Source: Niabella aurantiaca DSM 17617 (lineage in GTDB: Bacteria > Bacteroidota > Bacteroidia > Chitinophagales > Chitinophagaceae). From it: a stretch of 64,000 nucleotides of DNA. Shown in pieces: positions 27,514-35,533 of the stretch. The notes beneath the pieces are model-generated. The model was not told the origin of the DNA. It saw only the letters and a list, made by a program, of their open reading frames with translations, and did not search any database. Both the position numbers and the translations under genes were made by a program. Position 1 is the stretch's first letter. The number at the start of each line of letters is the position of its first letter. Location: assembly GCF_000374125.1 (NCBI RefSeq), contig NZ_KB893634.1, positions 1 through 64,000 of the forward strand. The letters are read 5' to 3'.

Positions 27514-27752
27514 ACCCTTTTTTAAAAAGATGCCAGGAAGGAGCAGGGCAGGAAAATATGCATAGAACTTACCGGTAAAATTCGGGGCATAACATTTCTC
27601 TGATCCGTGAGGACACGAATCAGGGCGGTCAGTTGCGGGATCTTTACGCGCCGCCCCGGAATAAAAATGTTATACCCCCTAAAATCCTGAGGACCTGTTA
27701 TTTTTTAATATCTTGTGTATCTAAATCATTTTAAACTTAAAAACAGACTACT

Positions 27753-28172
27753 ATGTACGAACAGCCAAGTATTCCCACGGGCCTTATTGCCTGTTATCTT
27801 ATCGTAATTGTAATTATGATCATTGCCCTGTGGAAAATTTTCGAAAAGGCAGGGCAGCCGGGTTGGGCCGCCATCATCCCCATCTACAACCTCTACATCC
27901 TGCTGAAAATCGTTGGGAAACCCAGTTGGTGGATCCTACTGATGCTGATCCCGCTGGTCAACATTGTTTTCAGTATCTGGACGGCCAACATGCTTTCCAA
28001 AAGTTTTGGCAAAGACGAAGGATTTACCGTTGGCCTGGTTTTGCTAAGCTTTGTATTTTATCCGATCCTCGGATTTGGCAGCGCCCGGTACCTGGGCCCT
28101 TTTGGAGATCCGGTAGCATTCCGTGCAGCACAGGAGCAAAATAGCTTTGATTTTGAAAAAAACAATGTCTGA
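27753..28172 (+). CDS. DUF5684 membrane protein
   Basis: A 139-residue membrane protein with helices at about residues 10-30, 50-75 and 90-110. The loop KAGQPGWAAIIPIYNLYILL is the hallmark of DUF5684 proteins, which are sometimes annotated as signal-peptidase-I-like but lack a catalytic dyad here. Function unknown. A strong terminator follows 25 bases after the stop. Confidence 0.75.
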   Translation: MYEQPSIPTGLIACYLIVIVIMIIALWKIFEKAGQPGWAAIIPIYNLYILLKIVGKPSWWILLMLIPLVNIVFSIWTANMLSKSFGKDEGFTVGLVLLSFVFYPILGFGSARYLGPFGDPVAFRAAQEQNSFDFEKNNV

Positions 28173-28197
28173 AGAACAAACGCTGCATACAGCAATA

Positions 28198-28224
28198 AAG
28201 GCCGGAGCATTTGTTCCGGCCTTT
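28198..28224 (+). terminator. Rho-independent terminator after the DUF5684 gene
   Basis: AAGGCCGGA-GCATTTGT-TCCGGCCTTT forms a 9-base-pair hairpin, followed by the T-containing ATCTTA. It lies 26 bases after the stop codon of the DUF5684 gene. Confidence 0.8.
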
Positions 28225-28284
28225 ATCTTAAGATGAAGAAAGCCATGAGGGATCCCGCACATTGGTCCAACCATCCTTGAAAAA

Positions 28285-28314
28285 GGTAAACCCCGCACGC
28301 AGCGGGGCTTTACC
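28285..28314 (-). terminator. Rho-independent terminator of the porin gene
   Basis: On the minus strand GGTAAAGCCCCGC-tgcgt-GCGGGG-TTTACC forms a long hairpin with one bulge and is followed by TTTTT. It starts 17 bases beyond the porin stop codon. Confidence 0.75.
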
Positions 28315-28330
28315 AGCAGTAATGGTATCG

Positions 28331-29404
28331 TTAGAAAGCATATACGGCAGCGAGCAGAAAGGAGCCGGTGCTCCGGGTTCCGTCGCCCGAATTTTTTATA
28401 AAAACAGGGGCTTTTGCATTGTCGATCCGGAACTCAGGAATGATCGTCAGCCCGCTGGCCGGCTTAATATTAAAGGAGAGCGTCCCCTGCACAACTGAAG
28501 TGCCCAGTAAAGCGCTGCCATCCGGGTTGGTGATCACCCCTTTGCTGTCGTCAAAATATTCGCCGCGCAGCGTGATCCCAAATTTTTCAGAAGGATCAAT
28601 GTTCACATACAACGCGGATCCCCACCAGCTTTGAGAAGACCCGTCTTCCGGTTTTACCATTTTTACCGTACCGTCATACCCCAATGAAAACAGGTCGCTG
28701 ATCTTTGCCGAAGCCGTTAACCCCAGCTGGTTCGATGCAATGCCGGCGGTGTCCTTTCCTCCCACATAGTTTAAATAAACATTTACGTTCTCTGATGTCT
28801 TGCTAACCTGCCCGATGATGAATTTCTTGTTCCAGGGTGCCGAAAGATAATCCGTGGGATTGGCAACACCGGCCATCACACCAAAACCCTTGCCCAATGT
28901 AAAATCTGCTTTCAGACCTGTATGTGAAAAGGGCCCATAGGAGAACATATAGCTCATGCTGTAATTCCGGTTAAGCTGCGGGTCCAGCAGTTCATAACCC
29001 AGATGCGTGCCCCATTTTCCTGCAGATAACCTGACGGCATCGGTAAGAGCATAGGTAATATAAGCCTGTTTGATGGCTTGTGCAACGCCGCTTTCATTGT
29101 AAGAAAACTCCTTTGCCCGCGTTCCAAAGCCCAGGTCCACCACAACACCGGCCCTGCCTTTGGTATAGCTTGCTTTTAATGACGCCATACCCAACTCAAA
29201 CGAATTGTGCGTATTGGTAAAACTGGTAAAGTTATTTGTTTGCTGAACAGACTTTGCGTGGTTCAAATTAAAACGGTAATAGGCATCTACCGAACCGTTA
29301 ACCTGCAAGGTCCCTTTCTCCCCTGGTTCATTTGGGGCCTGGTCCTGGGCCAATAATACACCTGATATGAAAATTGTTTTTGTGAGCAACAGGATTTTTC
29401 TCAT
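28331..29404 (-). CDS. Outer-membrane beta-barrel porin (OmpL/BBP2-type)
   Basis: A 357-residue protein with a signal peptide (MRKILLLTKTIFISGVLLA, cleaved before QDQ). The alternating hydrophobic strands and turns of a beta-barrel run the whole length, ending ...LLAAVYAF with a terminal aromatic residue, as outer-membrane porins do. The opening TLQVNGSVDAYYRFNLN and the later LGYELLDPQLNRNYS fit the 'outer membrane beta-barrel protein' family PF07642. It probably passes small solutes. The solute is unknown. Confidence 0.8.
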   Translation of the reverse strand: MRKILLLTKTIFISGVLLAQDQAPNEPGEKGTLQVNGSVDAYYRFNLNHAKSVQQTNNFTSFTNTHNSFELGMASLKASYTKGRAGVVVDLGFGTRAKEFSYNESGVAQAIKQAYITYALTDAVRLSAGKWGTHLGYELLDPQLNRNYSMSYMFSYGPFSHTGLKADFTLGKGFGVMAGVANPTDYLSAPWNKKFIIGQVSKTSENVNVYLNYVGGKDTAGIASNQLGLTASAKISDLFSLGYDGTVKMVKPEDGSSQSWWGSALYVNIDPSEKFGITLRGEYFDDSKGVITNPDGSALLGTSVVQGTLSFNIKPASGLTIIPEFRIDNAKAPVFIKNSGDGTRSTGSFLLAAVYAF

Positions 29405-29765
29405 TCAATAAAATTTTAATTTTTCCTAAAATAGTTTGTGGTTTTCCAAAGACAGCTGCTCCCGGTAGTCTGCTATTTTAGCATTTATCATAACGGAGAT
29501 AATGCAGTTTCATATACATATAATATTATATTAATATTAACTATTTTAATAAAAAATGACATAAATTAATAAAACATAGAACAATTTACAATATAAAATG
29601 AGTAAATCTATAATAAATAGTTAATTTATGGTAATTTATATCACATATATTATAACATAATATATAAATTATTAATTTACTTTTCTCTTTCATTTGATAT
29701 TTTTCACCCGGGCTGTTTGAGAACTTGTCTGCAACAGCTATCTTTGCCGCCTCAAAAAAAATTAC
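29405..29765. other. Intergenic, extremely A+T-rich segment
   Basis: About 360 bases between the divergent porin and efp genes. Bases 29510-29690 are almost pure A+T with nested short palindromes (for example TAATATTATATTAATATTA). No DnaA-box cluster is seen. It holds the efp promoter at its right edge. Confidence 0.6.
29716..29746 (+). promoter_or_regulatory. Bacteroidota-type promoter of efp (TTTG-N19-TATCTTTG)
   Basis: TTTG at 29716-29719, a 19-base spacer and TATCTTTG at 29739-29746 give a full match to the sigma-ABfr consensus. The efp ATG is 20 bases downstream. Confidence 0.8.
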
Positions 29766-30332
29766 ATGGCAAATACAGCAGACATCAGCCGCGGCATGAT
29801 CTTAAAGCTCGATGGCAACCTTTATTCAGTAGTGGAATTTGGCGAGAACAAAACTGCACGTGCTGCAGCTAAGGTTTGGGCTAAGTTAAAAGGTGTGGAC
29901 AACACCCGTACGATTGAAAAAACATGGAATTCTGGCGATACGATCTTCCCTGTCCGGGTTGAAAAGCGGGCGTATCAATATCTGTACCAGGACGAAACGG
30001 GCTACAATTTCATGGACAATACCACTTTTGAACAAATGAGCGTTGCAGAAAACCTGATCGACGCTCCCCAATTCCTGAAAGAAGGACAGGAAGTTGCAAT
30101 TGCCATGAATACGGAAACCGAGCTTCCCGTAAGTGTGGAGCTTCCGGATAAAATCGTGATGCTGGTTACCTATACCGAGCCGGGCTTAAAAGGCGATACT
30201 GCGACCCGTACACTGAAACCTGCAACCGTTGAAACCGGAGCTACCGTTAGTGTACCGCTTTTTGTAAATGAAGGGGAGTTGATCCGGGTAAATACCAAGA
30301 CGGGCGAGTACGTGGAACGTGTAAAAGAATAA
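29766..30332 (+). CDS. efp: Elongation factor P
   Basis: A 188-residue EF-P of normal length with its three beta-barrel domains: KOW-like (1-65), central (about 68-125) and OB C-terminal (about 130-188, with the signature YTEPGLKGDTATRTLKPATVE). EF-P relieves ribosomes stalled at polyproline. The loop that usually reads PGKG around residue 34 is here GENKTARAAAKVWAKL. It lacks the glycine-flanked lysine or arginine that is modified in many bacteria. It has its own strong promoter and a terminator. Confidence 0.92.
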   Translation: MANTADISRGMILKLDGNLYSVVEFGENKTARAAAKVWAKLKGVDNTRTIEKTWNSGDTIFPVRVEKRAYQYLYQDETGYNFMDNTTFEQMSVAENLIDAPQFLKEGQEVAIAMNTETELPVSVELPDKIVMLVTYTEPGLKGDTATRTLKPATVETGATVSVPLFVNEGELIRVNTKTGEYVERVKE

Positions 30333-30347
30333 ATCAAAATAACCCTG

Positions 30348-30384
30348 AAAAATGGCTTAAATCAAACGATCTTAAGCCATTTTT
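30348..30384 (+). terminator. Rho-independent terminator after efp
   Basis: AAAAATGGCTTAA-atcaaacgatc-TTAAGCCATTTTT is a 13-base-pair hairpin ending in a T run, 15 bases after the efp stop. Confidence 0.8.
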
Positions 30385-30526
30385 CGTATAAATTGTAGTG
30401 TTTTCCCAAAATATTAAAGAAAATGCTACCGAATTCTTTACCTTAGCTTTTCTCTTTTTTTATTGATTCTCTATTAGTAAAAAGCAGGGCAAATCTGACT
30501 CCAAACTATTTTAAATCTTGAAGAAT

Positions 30527-31003
30527 ATGGACTTTAAGCAAATCCAGGAGTTAATCAAAATGATTAACAAATCCAATATCGGTGAATTGAGCATTGAGCA
30601 AAAAGATTTCAAAATCTGTATCCGCCAAAAGGAAGAACAGGTAACCCAGGTAGTGGCCGCTGCTCCGGTGCAACTGCAGCAAGCCCAGGTGCCAGCTGCA
30701 TTGCCCACACAAACAGCACCTTCAGCTCCTGTGCCCGCTTCCCAAACAACAGAAGCGCCCTCTAATACCATTACGATCAAGAGCCCGATGATCGGTACTT
30801 TTTACCGGAAACCGGCCCCCGACAAACCAAATTTTGTGGAAGAAGGTGATGTGCTGGCTCCCGGCAAGGTTATTTGTGTAATCGAAGCCATGAAACTCTT
30901 TAATGAAATAGAGGCCGAAGTAAGCGGAAAGGTCGTCAAAGTACTGGTAGATGACGCCTCGCCAGTTGAATTTGATCAGCCATTGTTTTTAGTAGAACCA
31001 TAA
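30527..31003 (+). CDS. accB: Biotin carboxyl carrier protein of acetyl-CoA carboxylase
   Basis: A 158-residue BCCP. An N-terminal helical segment (MDFKQIQELIKMI) is followed by an Ala/Pro/Gln-rich linker (about 42-80) and the biotinyl domain (about 81-158) with the biotin-accepting lysine in VIEAMKLFNE (Lys123). It carries biotin between the AccC carboxylase and the carboxyltransferase in the first step of fatty acid synthesis. The ATG at 30527 is used. An in-frame TTG nine bases earlier is less likely. accC follows 115 bases later. Confidence 0.92.
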   Translation: MDFKQIQELIKMINKSNIGELSIEQKDFKICIRQKEEQVTQVVAAAPVQLQQAQVPAALPTQTAPSAPVPASQTTEAPSNTITIKSPMIGTFYRKPAPDKPNFVEEGDVLAPGKVICVIEAMKLFNEIEAEVSGKVVKVLVDDASPVEFDQPLFLVEP

Positions 31004-31118
31004 TTTAATTTGATAATCAACCAATTTGAAGATTTGAAAACGGAGAACTGTTTTCAAAATGTTTTAATTGGTTTCTTATTTTCAAATTGGCATATTTTCA
31101 AATTATCAAATTAGAAAC
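31004..31118. repeat. Imperfect palindromic spacer between accB and accC
   Basis: The whole gap is A+T rich and self-complementary. TAATTTGATAA near its start pairs with TTATCAAATTA at its end, and AATTTGAAGATTTGAAAAC pairs in large part with the GTTTTCAAAAT and TTTTCAAATT segments to the right. The central ends would be GGAGAACT. It looks like a dispersed palindromic element rather than a terminator, since the two genes work together. Confidence 0.5.
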
Positions 31119-32459
31119 ATGTTTAAAAAAATATTAATCGCAAACAGAGGGGAAATTGCGCTGCGTGTGATCCGTACCTGCAGAGAGATGGGCATCCAGA
31201 CCGTAGCGGTCTATTCTACTGCAGACAGTGAAAGCCTGCATGTTAAATTTGCGGATGAAGCGGTTTGTATCGGAAGACCGGCCAGTGTAGATTCCTACCT
31301 GAATGTACCCAATATCATGGCAGCGGTGGAAATCACCAACGCAGATGCAGTGCACCCGGGATATGGATTTCTTGCAGAAAATGCCAAGTTCGCGAATATT
31401 TGTAACGAAAACGGCATCAAGTTTATCGGCCCTACAGCCGAAATGATCAATAAAATGGGCGATAAGGTTACCGCAAAGGAAACCATGATCAAAGCCGGCG
31501 TACCGGTGGTTCCCGGAGGCGAAGGCCTTTTGCAGAGCCTCGATCACGCCAAAGGCGTTGCCAAGGAGATCGGTTACCCGGTTATTTTGAAAGCAACAGC
31601 CGGCGGTGGCGGAAAAGGAATGCGCATTGTTTGGGAAGAAGCAGAAATAGAACGGGCTTATGATACCGCAAAAGCAGAAGCCGCCGCCTCCTTTAAAAAC
31701 GACGGGATCTACATGGAGAAATTCGTGGAAGAGCCCCGTCACATAGAAATACAGGTAGCCGGCGACCAGTATGGCACCATTTGCCATCTTAGTGAGCGCG
31801 ACTGCTCTATCCAGCGCCGGCACCAGAAACTGGTAGAGGAATCTCCCTCTCCGTTCATGACCGAAGAACTGCGGCATGCAATGGGCGAAGCTGCAAAAAA
31901 AGCGGCCGGAGCCATTGGTTACGAAAGTGTGGGAACCATCGAGTTCCTGGTAGACAAACACCGGAACTTCTATTTTATGGAGATGAATACCCGTATCCAG
32001 GTAGAGCATTGTGTTACCGAAGAAGTGATCAATTTTGACCTGATCAAGGAACAGATCAAAATTGCCATGGGTGAAAAAGTTTCGGGAGCCGACTATCTGC
32101 CACAGATGCATGCCATCGAATGCCGCATCAATGCGGAAGACCCATATAATGATTTCCGCCCTTCTCCCGGCAAGATCACTAACCTCCATGTTCCCGGGGG
32201 TCATGGCGTACGGGTAGACAGTCACGTGTACGCGGGTTATACCATTCCTCCCTATTACGACTCTATGATCGGGAAACTGATCACGGTAGCGCGCACGCGC
32301 GACGAAGCCATCAATACCATGTACCGCGCGCTGAGCGAATACGTGATCGAAGGCATTAAAACAACCATTCCTTTCCATTTGCAATTAATGCAGCATGAAG
32401 ATTTCCGCAATGGAAATTTCAATACCAAATTCATGGAAAGTTTTGTAATGAAAAAATAA
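31119..32459 (+). CDS. accC: Biotin carboxylase subunit of acetyl-CoA carboxylase
   Basis: A 446-residue ATP-grasp enzyme of the normal AccC length, starting [16 protein letters not shown] at the ATG 31119. It has the N-terminal carbamoyl-phosphate-synthase-like fold (1-110), the ATP-grasp domain with the glycine loop [27 protein letters not shown], the metal and catalytic residues in [18 protein letters not shown] and a C-terminal domain (about 330-446). It carboxylates biotin on AccB using bicarbonate and ATP. It forms a pair with accB. The carboxyltransferase genes are not in the window. Confidence 0.93.
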   Translation: MFKKILIANRGEIALRVIRTCREMGIQTVAVYSTADSESLHVKFADEAVCIGRPASVDSYLNVPNIMAAVEITNADAVHPGYGFLAENAKFANICNENGIKFIGPTAEMINKMGDKVTAKETMIKAGVPVVPGGEGLLQSLDHAKGVAKEIGYPVILKATAGGGGKGMRIVWEEAEIERAYDTAKAEAAASFKNDGIYMEKFVEEPRHIEIQVAGDQYGTICHLSERDCSIQRRHQKLVEESPSPFMTEELRHAMGEAAKKAAGAIGYESVGTIEFLVDKHRNFYFMEMNTRIQVEHCVTEEVINFDLIKEQIKIAMGEKVSGADYLPQMHAIECRINAEDPYNDFRPSPGKITNLHVPGGHGVRVDSHVYAGYTIPPYYDSMIGKLITVARTRDEAINTMYRALSEYVIEGIKTTIPFHLQLMQHEDFRNGNFNTKFMESFVMKK

Positions 32460-32515
32460 CAGGATCACCACCCCCAGGATATAAGGAAGCTGGATCAAAA
32501 GTCGTTTAAAACGTA

Positions 32516-32591
32516 TTGTCGTTCTGAACTTGTTTCAGAATCTATTAACTGATAACTATCTTCAGATGCCGAAACAAGTTCGGCAAGACAA
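32516..32591. repeat. REP-like inverted repeat, intact copy
   Basis: Left arm TTGTCGTTCTGAACTTGTTTCAGAATCT (32516-32543) pairs with right arm AGATGCCGAAACAAGTTCGGCAAGACAA (32564-32591) with six mismatches around a 20-base loop. A degenerate relative sits at 22170-22261. The element follows accC and may end its transcript. Confidence 0.7.
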
Positions 32592-32678
32592 ATAAAGACT
32601 TTTGATGCAGCCACTTTTTTGCCCTGTTCCCGGCCCGGAGCGGATCCCGGATGAAAAGAAGATGCAAAACCGACCGGC

Positions 32679-33773
32679 TCATTTTTCATACACCAGGTTT
32701 TTCAGCAGAACATCGATCCGTTTTTGCGAAAGCAGGTCGGTCAGCAATATTCCTTTTTCCTTGTTGGTGTCCAGCAAGGTTACGTCGTGATCATACCCCA
32801 GCTTGAAAAATACCCGGTCATCAATGATCCATCCCTGCACGCCAAATTTGTACCCCTTGTACGAAAGACCCTTCCGGGCGGTCTGCAGGTCCTCATCCAG
32901 CACTACATCTACAATATCGCCATCCTGGAAATTTTTGATCTTCCCTTCTACATGCGCCATAACATATTCTTCCCGCACCACCGGCTCTTTTTTGCCGGCG
33001 TTTTTTGCAACCTCTTTTTCTATTTCCGTCAACACATCCGGGTCATTCACCACCTTAAGGTCCTTTTGGTCAGGCATGTTTTTGGGACCGGTCCTGGGAT
33101 TAAAAATATTATACCCAAATTTTGAGTTATACAGCTCCGGGTATTCAAATAATTCCTTTACCGCAATAATCTTATACACGTATAGTGCGGTTTCCGGATT
33201 CAGCTTCATCGTAAAATAATTATATCCCTGCGCCCTGACCGCTTTTACAATATTTCCAATGCCAAAATTATACGCCGCGATGGTCAGTGGCCAGTTTGTT
33301 CTGCCAACAAACCGGATCAGCATATTATAATTATCCTTTATCAGCGTGCAGGCCATGCGCGTGGCCTTGTCAAAATTCTCCCGTTCGTCCCGGGCTTCGT
33401 TAATCACCAGCCCATAGCTCCTGGCGGTTGCAGGCATGATCTGCCAGATTCCCTTCGCACCCACTGCCGATTCTTCCGCCGTTAAAAAACCACTCTCCAC
33501 GATCGGGAGGTATTTCAGATCCCGGTGCAGGCCATAGGCCGCCAGATACCGCTCCACCAGTGGAAAATATGCAAAAGCCCGTTTGCGCAGCGCGGGAAAA
33601 TTGACAACATTCACCTGCTTCCTGATGGTATTGATCAGCTTATCCTGGATAAACTGCTGATCCATAGGAACGGGTTCTCCGCAGAACGAAACAATATGCT
33701 GGGCGTACCCGCAATACGGAAAAAAAACGGCAGCCAACACTGCGATCATATATTTCCTGTACACGTGCAACAT
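32679..33773 (-). CDS. Lytic transglycosylase (MltD-like SLT domain) in the T6SS operon
   Basis: A 364-residue periplasmic enzyme with a signal peptide (cleaved after GYA, about residue 24). The SLT domain (about 75-230) shows LPIVESGF with catalytic Glu93, GAKGIWQIMPATARSYGL, and NWPLTIAAYNFGIGNI, the MltD-type core. It cuts peptidoglycan strands without hydrolysis. The last 110 residues are not LysM. They form a beta-rich region (GYKFGVQGWIIDDRVFFKLG) that I do not recognise. It is the last gene of the minus-strand T6SS arm, 73 bases after the TraN-like gene. A local role in opening the wall for the secretion complex is inferred, as for MltE with proteobacterial T6SS. Confidence 0.82.
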   Translation of the reverse strand: MLHVYRKYMIAVLAAVFFPYCGYAQHIVSFCGEPVPMDQQFIQDKLINTIRKQVNVVNFPALRKRAFAYFPLVERYLAAYGLHRDLKYLPIVESGFLTAEESAVGAKGIWQIMPATARSYGLVINEARDERENFDKATRMACTLIKDNYNMLIRFVGRTNWPLTIAAYNFGIGNIVKAVRAQGYNYFTMKLNPETALYVYKIIAVKELFEYPELYNSKFGYNIFNPRTGPKNMPDQKDLKVVNDPDVLTEIEKEVAKNAGKKEPVVREEYVMAHVEGKIKNFQDGDIVDVVLDEDLQTARKGLSYKGYKFGVQGWIIDDRVFFKLGYDHDVTLLDTNKEKGILLTDLLSQKRIDVLLKNLVYEK

Positions 33774-33846
33774 CTTTAAGGTTTATTGGGGCAATACATA
33801 AAGGGGTCTTTATGTCATACAGGATCCCGGTCTTTTATCCACCCGG

Positions 33847-35466
33847 TTATTTCAGTTTCCTTTTGCTCTTTTTTTTGATTTCCGGATCGCTCCGTTCCCG
33901 CTTTGAGGAAACAGCCGCCCCAACCGTCGTCTGCACCCTGGCCAGCTCCCCATTATAGGCAGCGCCGGTGATCACGATGCTGGCAGTTCCTTTATCCTTT
34001 CTCCGCTCGTCTACAAACAATACCAGGCTTTCCTTATCCGTTACATTGGGCGACCGTGTTACAAAAACCACATACTGTACAGTGTGTGGACGGACCAGCG
34101 GAAAAAACCCGATATATGTCACATAGCTCCCTTTTACCATCATCTTCGCCTGCTCGGCAGCATCGTACCAGTACATATATGTTCTGCCCATCAGAAAATC
34201 CTCATCCGTATTGTTCGCTATCTTTAATTTATAATAGGTGTGCACATCTTTAAACACAATATTTTCCAGGGAAATCGTCACCGCTTTATTGACCGGCTTA
34301 TCGGCAATGATATTGAGCTTATCTGCGATGTCTGTATGCAACAAGGAATCAGCGATCCTGAAATTTCTCAGCGTATCCCGTACCACATAAAAATCGGAAT
34401 TTACGGTAGGCACCTGGTTCCTTGGAAAATTGTACAGATCGATGCCTTTCTTACCATACCGCTGCCATAACCCCGCTTCCGAATAGGCTTTATCCGCTGC
34501 CTTCTTTTTGTTCTCCGCCTCAAGCTTCGCCAGGCGCTCCTGCGCTTCTTTACGGGCAGCTTCTTTTTTTGCAAGCTCTTCCACTATTTTTTTATGCTTT
34601 TCCTCTTCCTCCTTTCTCTTTTTTGCCAAAAGCGCCTGCCGCCGTTTTTCCTTTTCCTGTGCTTCCTGCTGCGCTTTTGCCAATGCTTCGGCGTCTTTCT
34701 TTTCCTTTAGCTCTTTTTGCCTTTTTTCATCCTGCATTTTTTGCTGCGCCAGCGCTTCGGCTTCTTTCCGGGCCTGCTCGTCTGCCGCCTTTTGGGCAGC
34801 AGCAGCCTTTTCCGATGCCAGCTCCAATTGCCGCTCCTGCTCCCGGGCCTCCCTGCGCGCTTCTTCCAACGCCGCTTTCTTTTGCTGCTGTTCCGCAGCA
34901 TTTTCTCCGGATGAAGCGGCTGGTGCCTTTGCCACTGCGTCTTCCTCCGCTTTTTGCTGCGCAGCCAGTGCTTCTGCCCGGCGGGAAGCCCCTGCTTCTT
35001 TCTGCCGCTGTTTTTCTTTTGCCAGTTCATCCCCCGAGGCAGTTTCTGTTTGCTCTTTCTGATCCTTTACAAAGGCTTTCAGCTCTTTTAGGTTGGAATG
35101 ATCATACCAAAGGGGAGGGCGGCTGTCATCATTGATATCGTAAGAGGAATCGAATAACAGCCGGAACATATGGCTGCGCCCTCCCTCATTCACCAGCAAG
35201 CCGGTGGTAGGCCCGCTCTCCTTTTCTTTGTTAAACTGGATGGAGATCGATTTTTCTTCCCTCCTTTTGGGCACATAATAGTCATAGGCCGCCTCATCAG
35301 AAAAATTTATATTCACCACTTTATCCGGAAAGTTAATGATGGTGATGCTTTCGCGGCCAACAATGATCTTCTCCCCGTTAATATTCTGGGAGCTTGCATG
35401 CGCATGGTAAAAAGCGCAGCACAGTGCGATCAGGAAACATTTTTTAAAATAGCCGGGGCTGTACAT
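33847..35466 (-). CDS. TraN/VirB9-like periplasmic protein with long coiled coil (candidate T6SS membrane-complex part)
   Basis: A protein of about 539 residues. It starts at ATG 35466 with a signal peptide (FLIALCCAFYHAHA). Residues about 30-115 form a beta domain like the N-terminus of conjugation protein TraN/VirB9 (IINFPDKVVNINF, TTGLLVNEGGRSHMFRLLF). Residues about 125-327 are a charged Ala/Lys/Glu/Gln coiled coil. Residues about 340-500 form a second beta domain of DUF4138 look (TISLENIVFKDVHTYYKLKI). Placed between tssC and a lytic transglycosylase, it is a candidate for the outer-membrane-side component (TssR or TssQ equivalent) of the Bacteroidota T6SS complex. That is inference. The in-frame extension to 35577 overlaps tssC and is not used. 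Confidence 0.65.
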   Translation of the reverse strand: MYSPGYFKKCFLIALCCAFYHAHASSQNINGEKIIVGRESITIINFPDKVVNINFSDEAAYDYYVPKRREEKSISIQFNKEKESGPTTGLLVNEGGRSHMFRLLFDSSYDINDDSRPPLWYDHSNLKELKAFVKDQKEQTETASGDELAKEKQRQKEAGASRRAEALAAQQKAEEDAVAKAPAASSGENAAEQQQKKAALEEARREAREQERQLELASEKAAAAQKAADEQARKEAEALAQQKMQDEKRQKELKEKKDAEALAKAQQEAQEKEKRRQALLAKKRKEEEEKHKKIVEELAKKEAARKEAQERLAKLEAENKKKAADKAYSEAGLWQRYGKKGIDLYNFPRNQVPTVNSDFYVVRDTLRNFRIADSLLHTDIADKLNIIADKPVNKAVTISLENIVFKDVHTYYKLKIANNTDEDFLMGRTYMYWYDAAEQAKMMVKGSYVTYIGFFPLVRPHTVQYVVFVTRSPNVTDKESLVLFVDERRKDKGTASIVITGAAYNGELARVQTTVGAAVSSKRERSDPEIKKKSKRKLK

Positions 35467-35533
35467 GGCTTGAATATTGAAGTCTGAAATTCGGAATTTG
35501 ATACTTGAAATTTGGAACCTGGTTTCACGGGAC

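Noticed and set aside
29510-29690. A+T-rich block taken as a replication origin
   Set aside because: No DnaA-box cluster is seen, and dnaA, dnaN, gyrB or rpmH are not nearby.
31134-32384. A 416-codon minus-strand frame across accC
   Set aside because: accC is fully conserved on the plus strand. The antisense frame has no family resemblance and no domain order.
34422-35135. Long plus-strand frames rich in Pro/Leu or Ser/Cys/Phe opposite the TraN-like gene
   Set aside because: They are the antisense of an Ala/Lys/Glu/Gln coiled coil, which gives long open frames of odd composition by itself.
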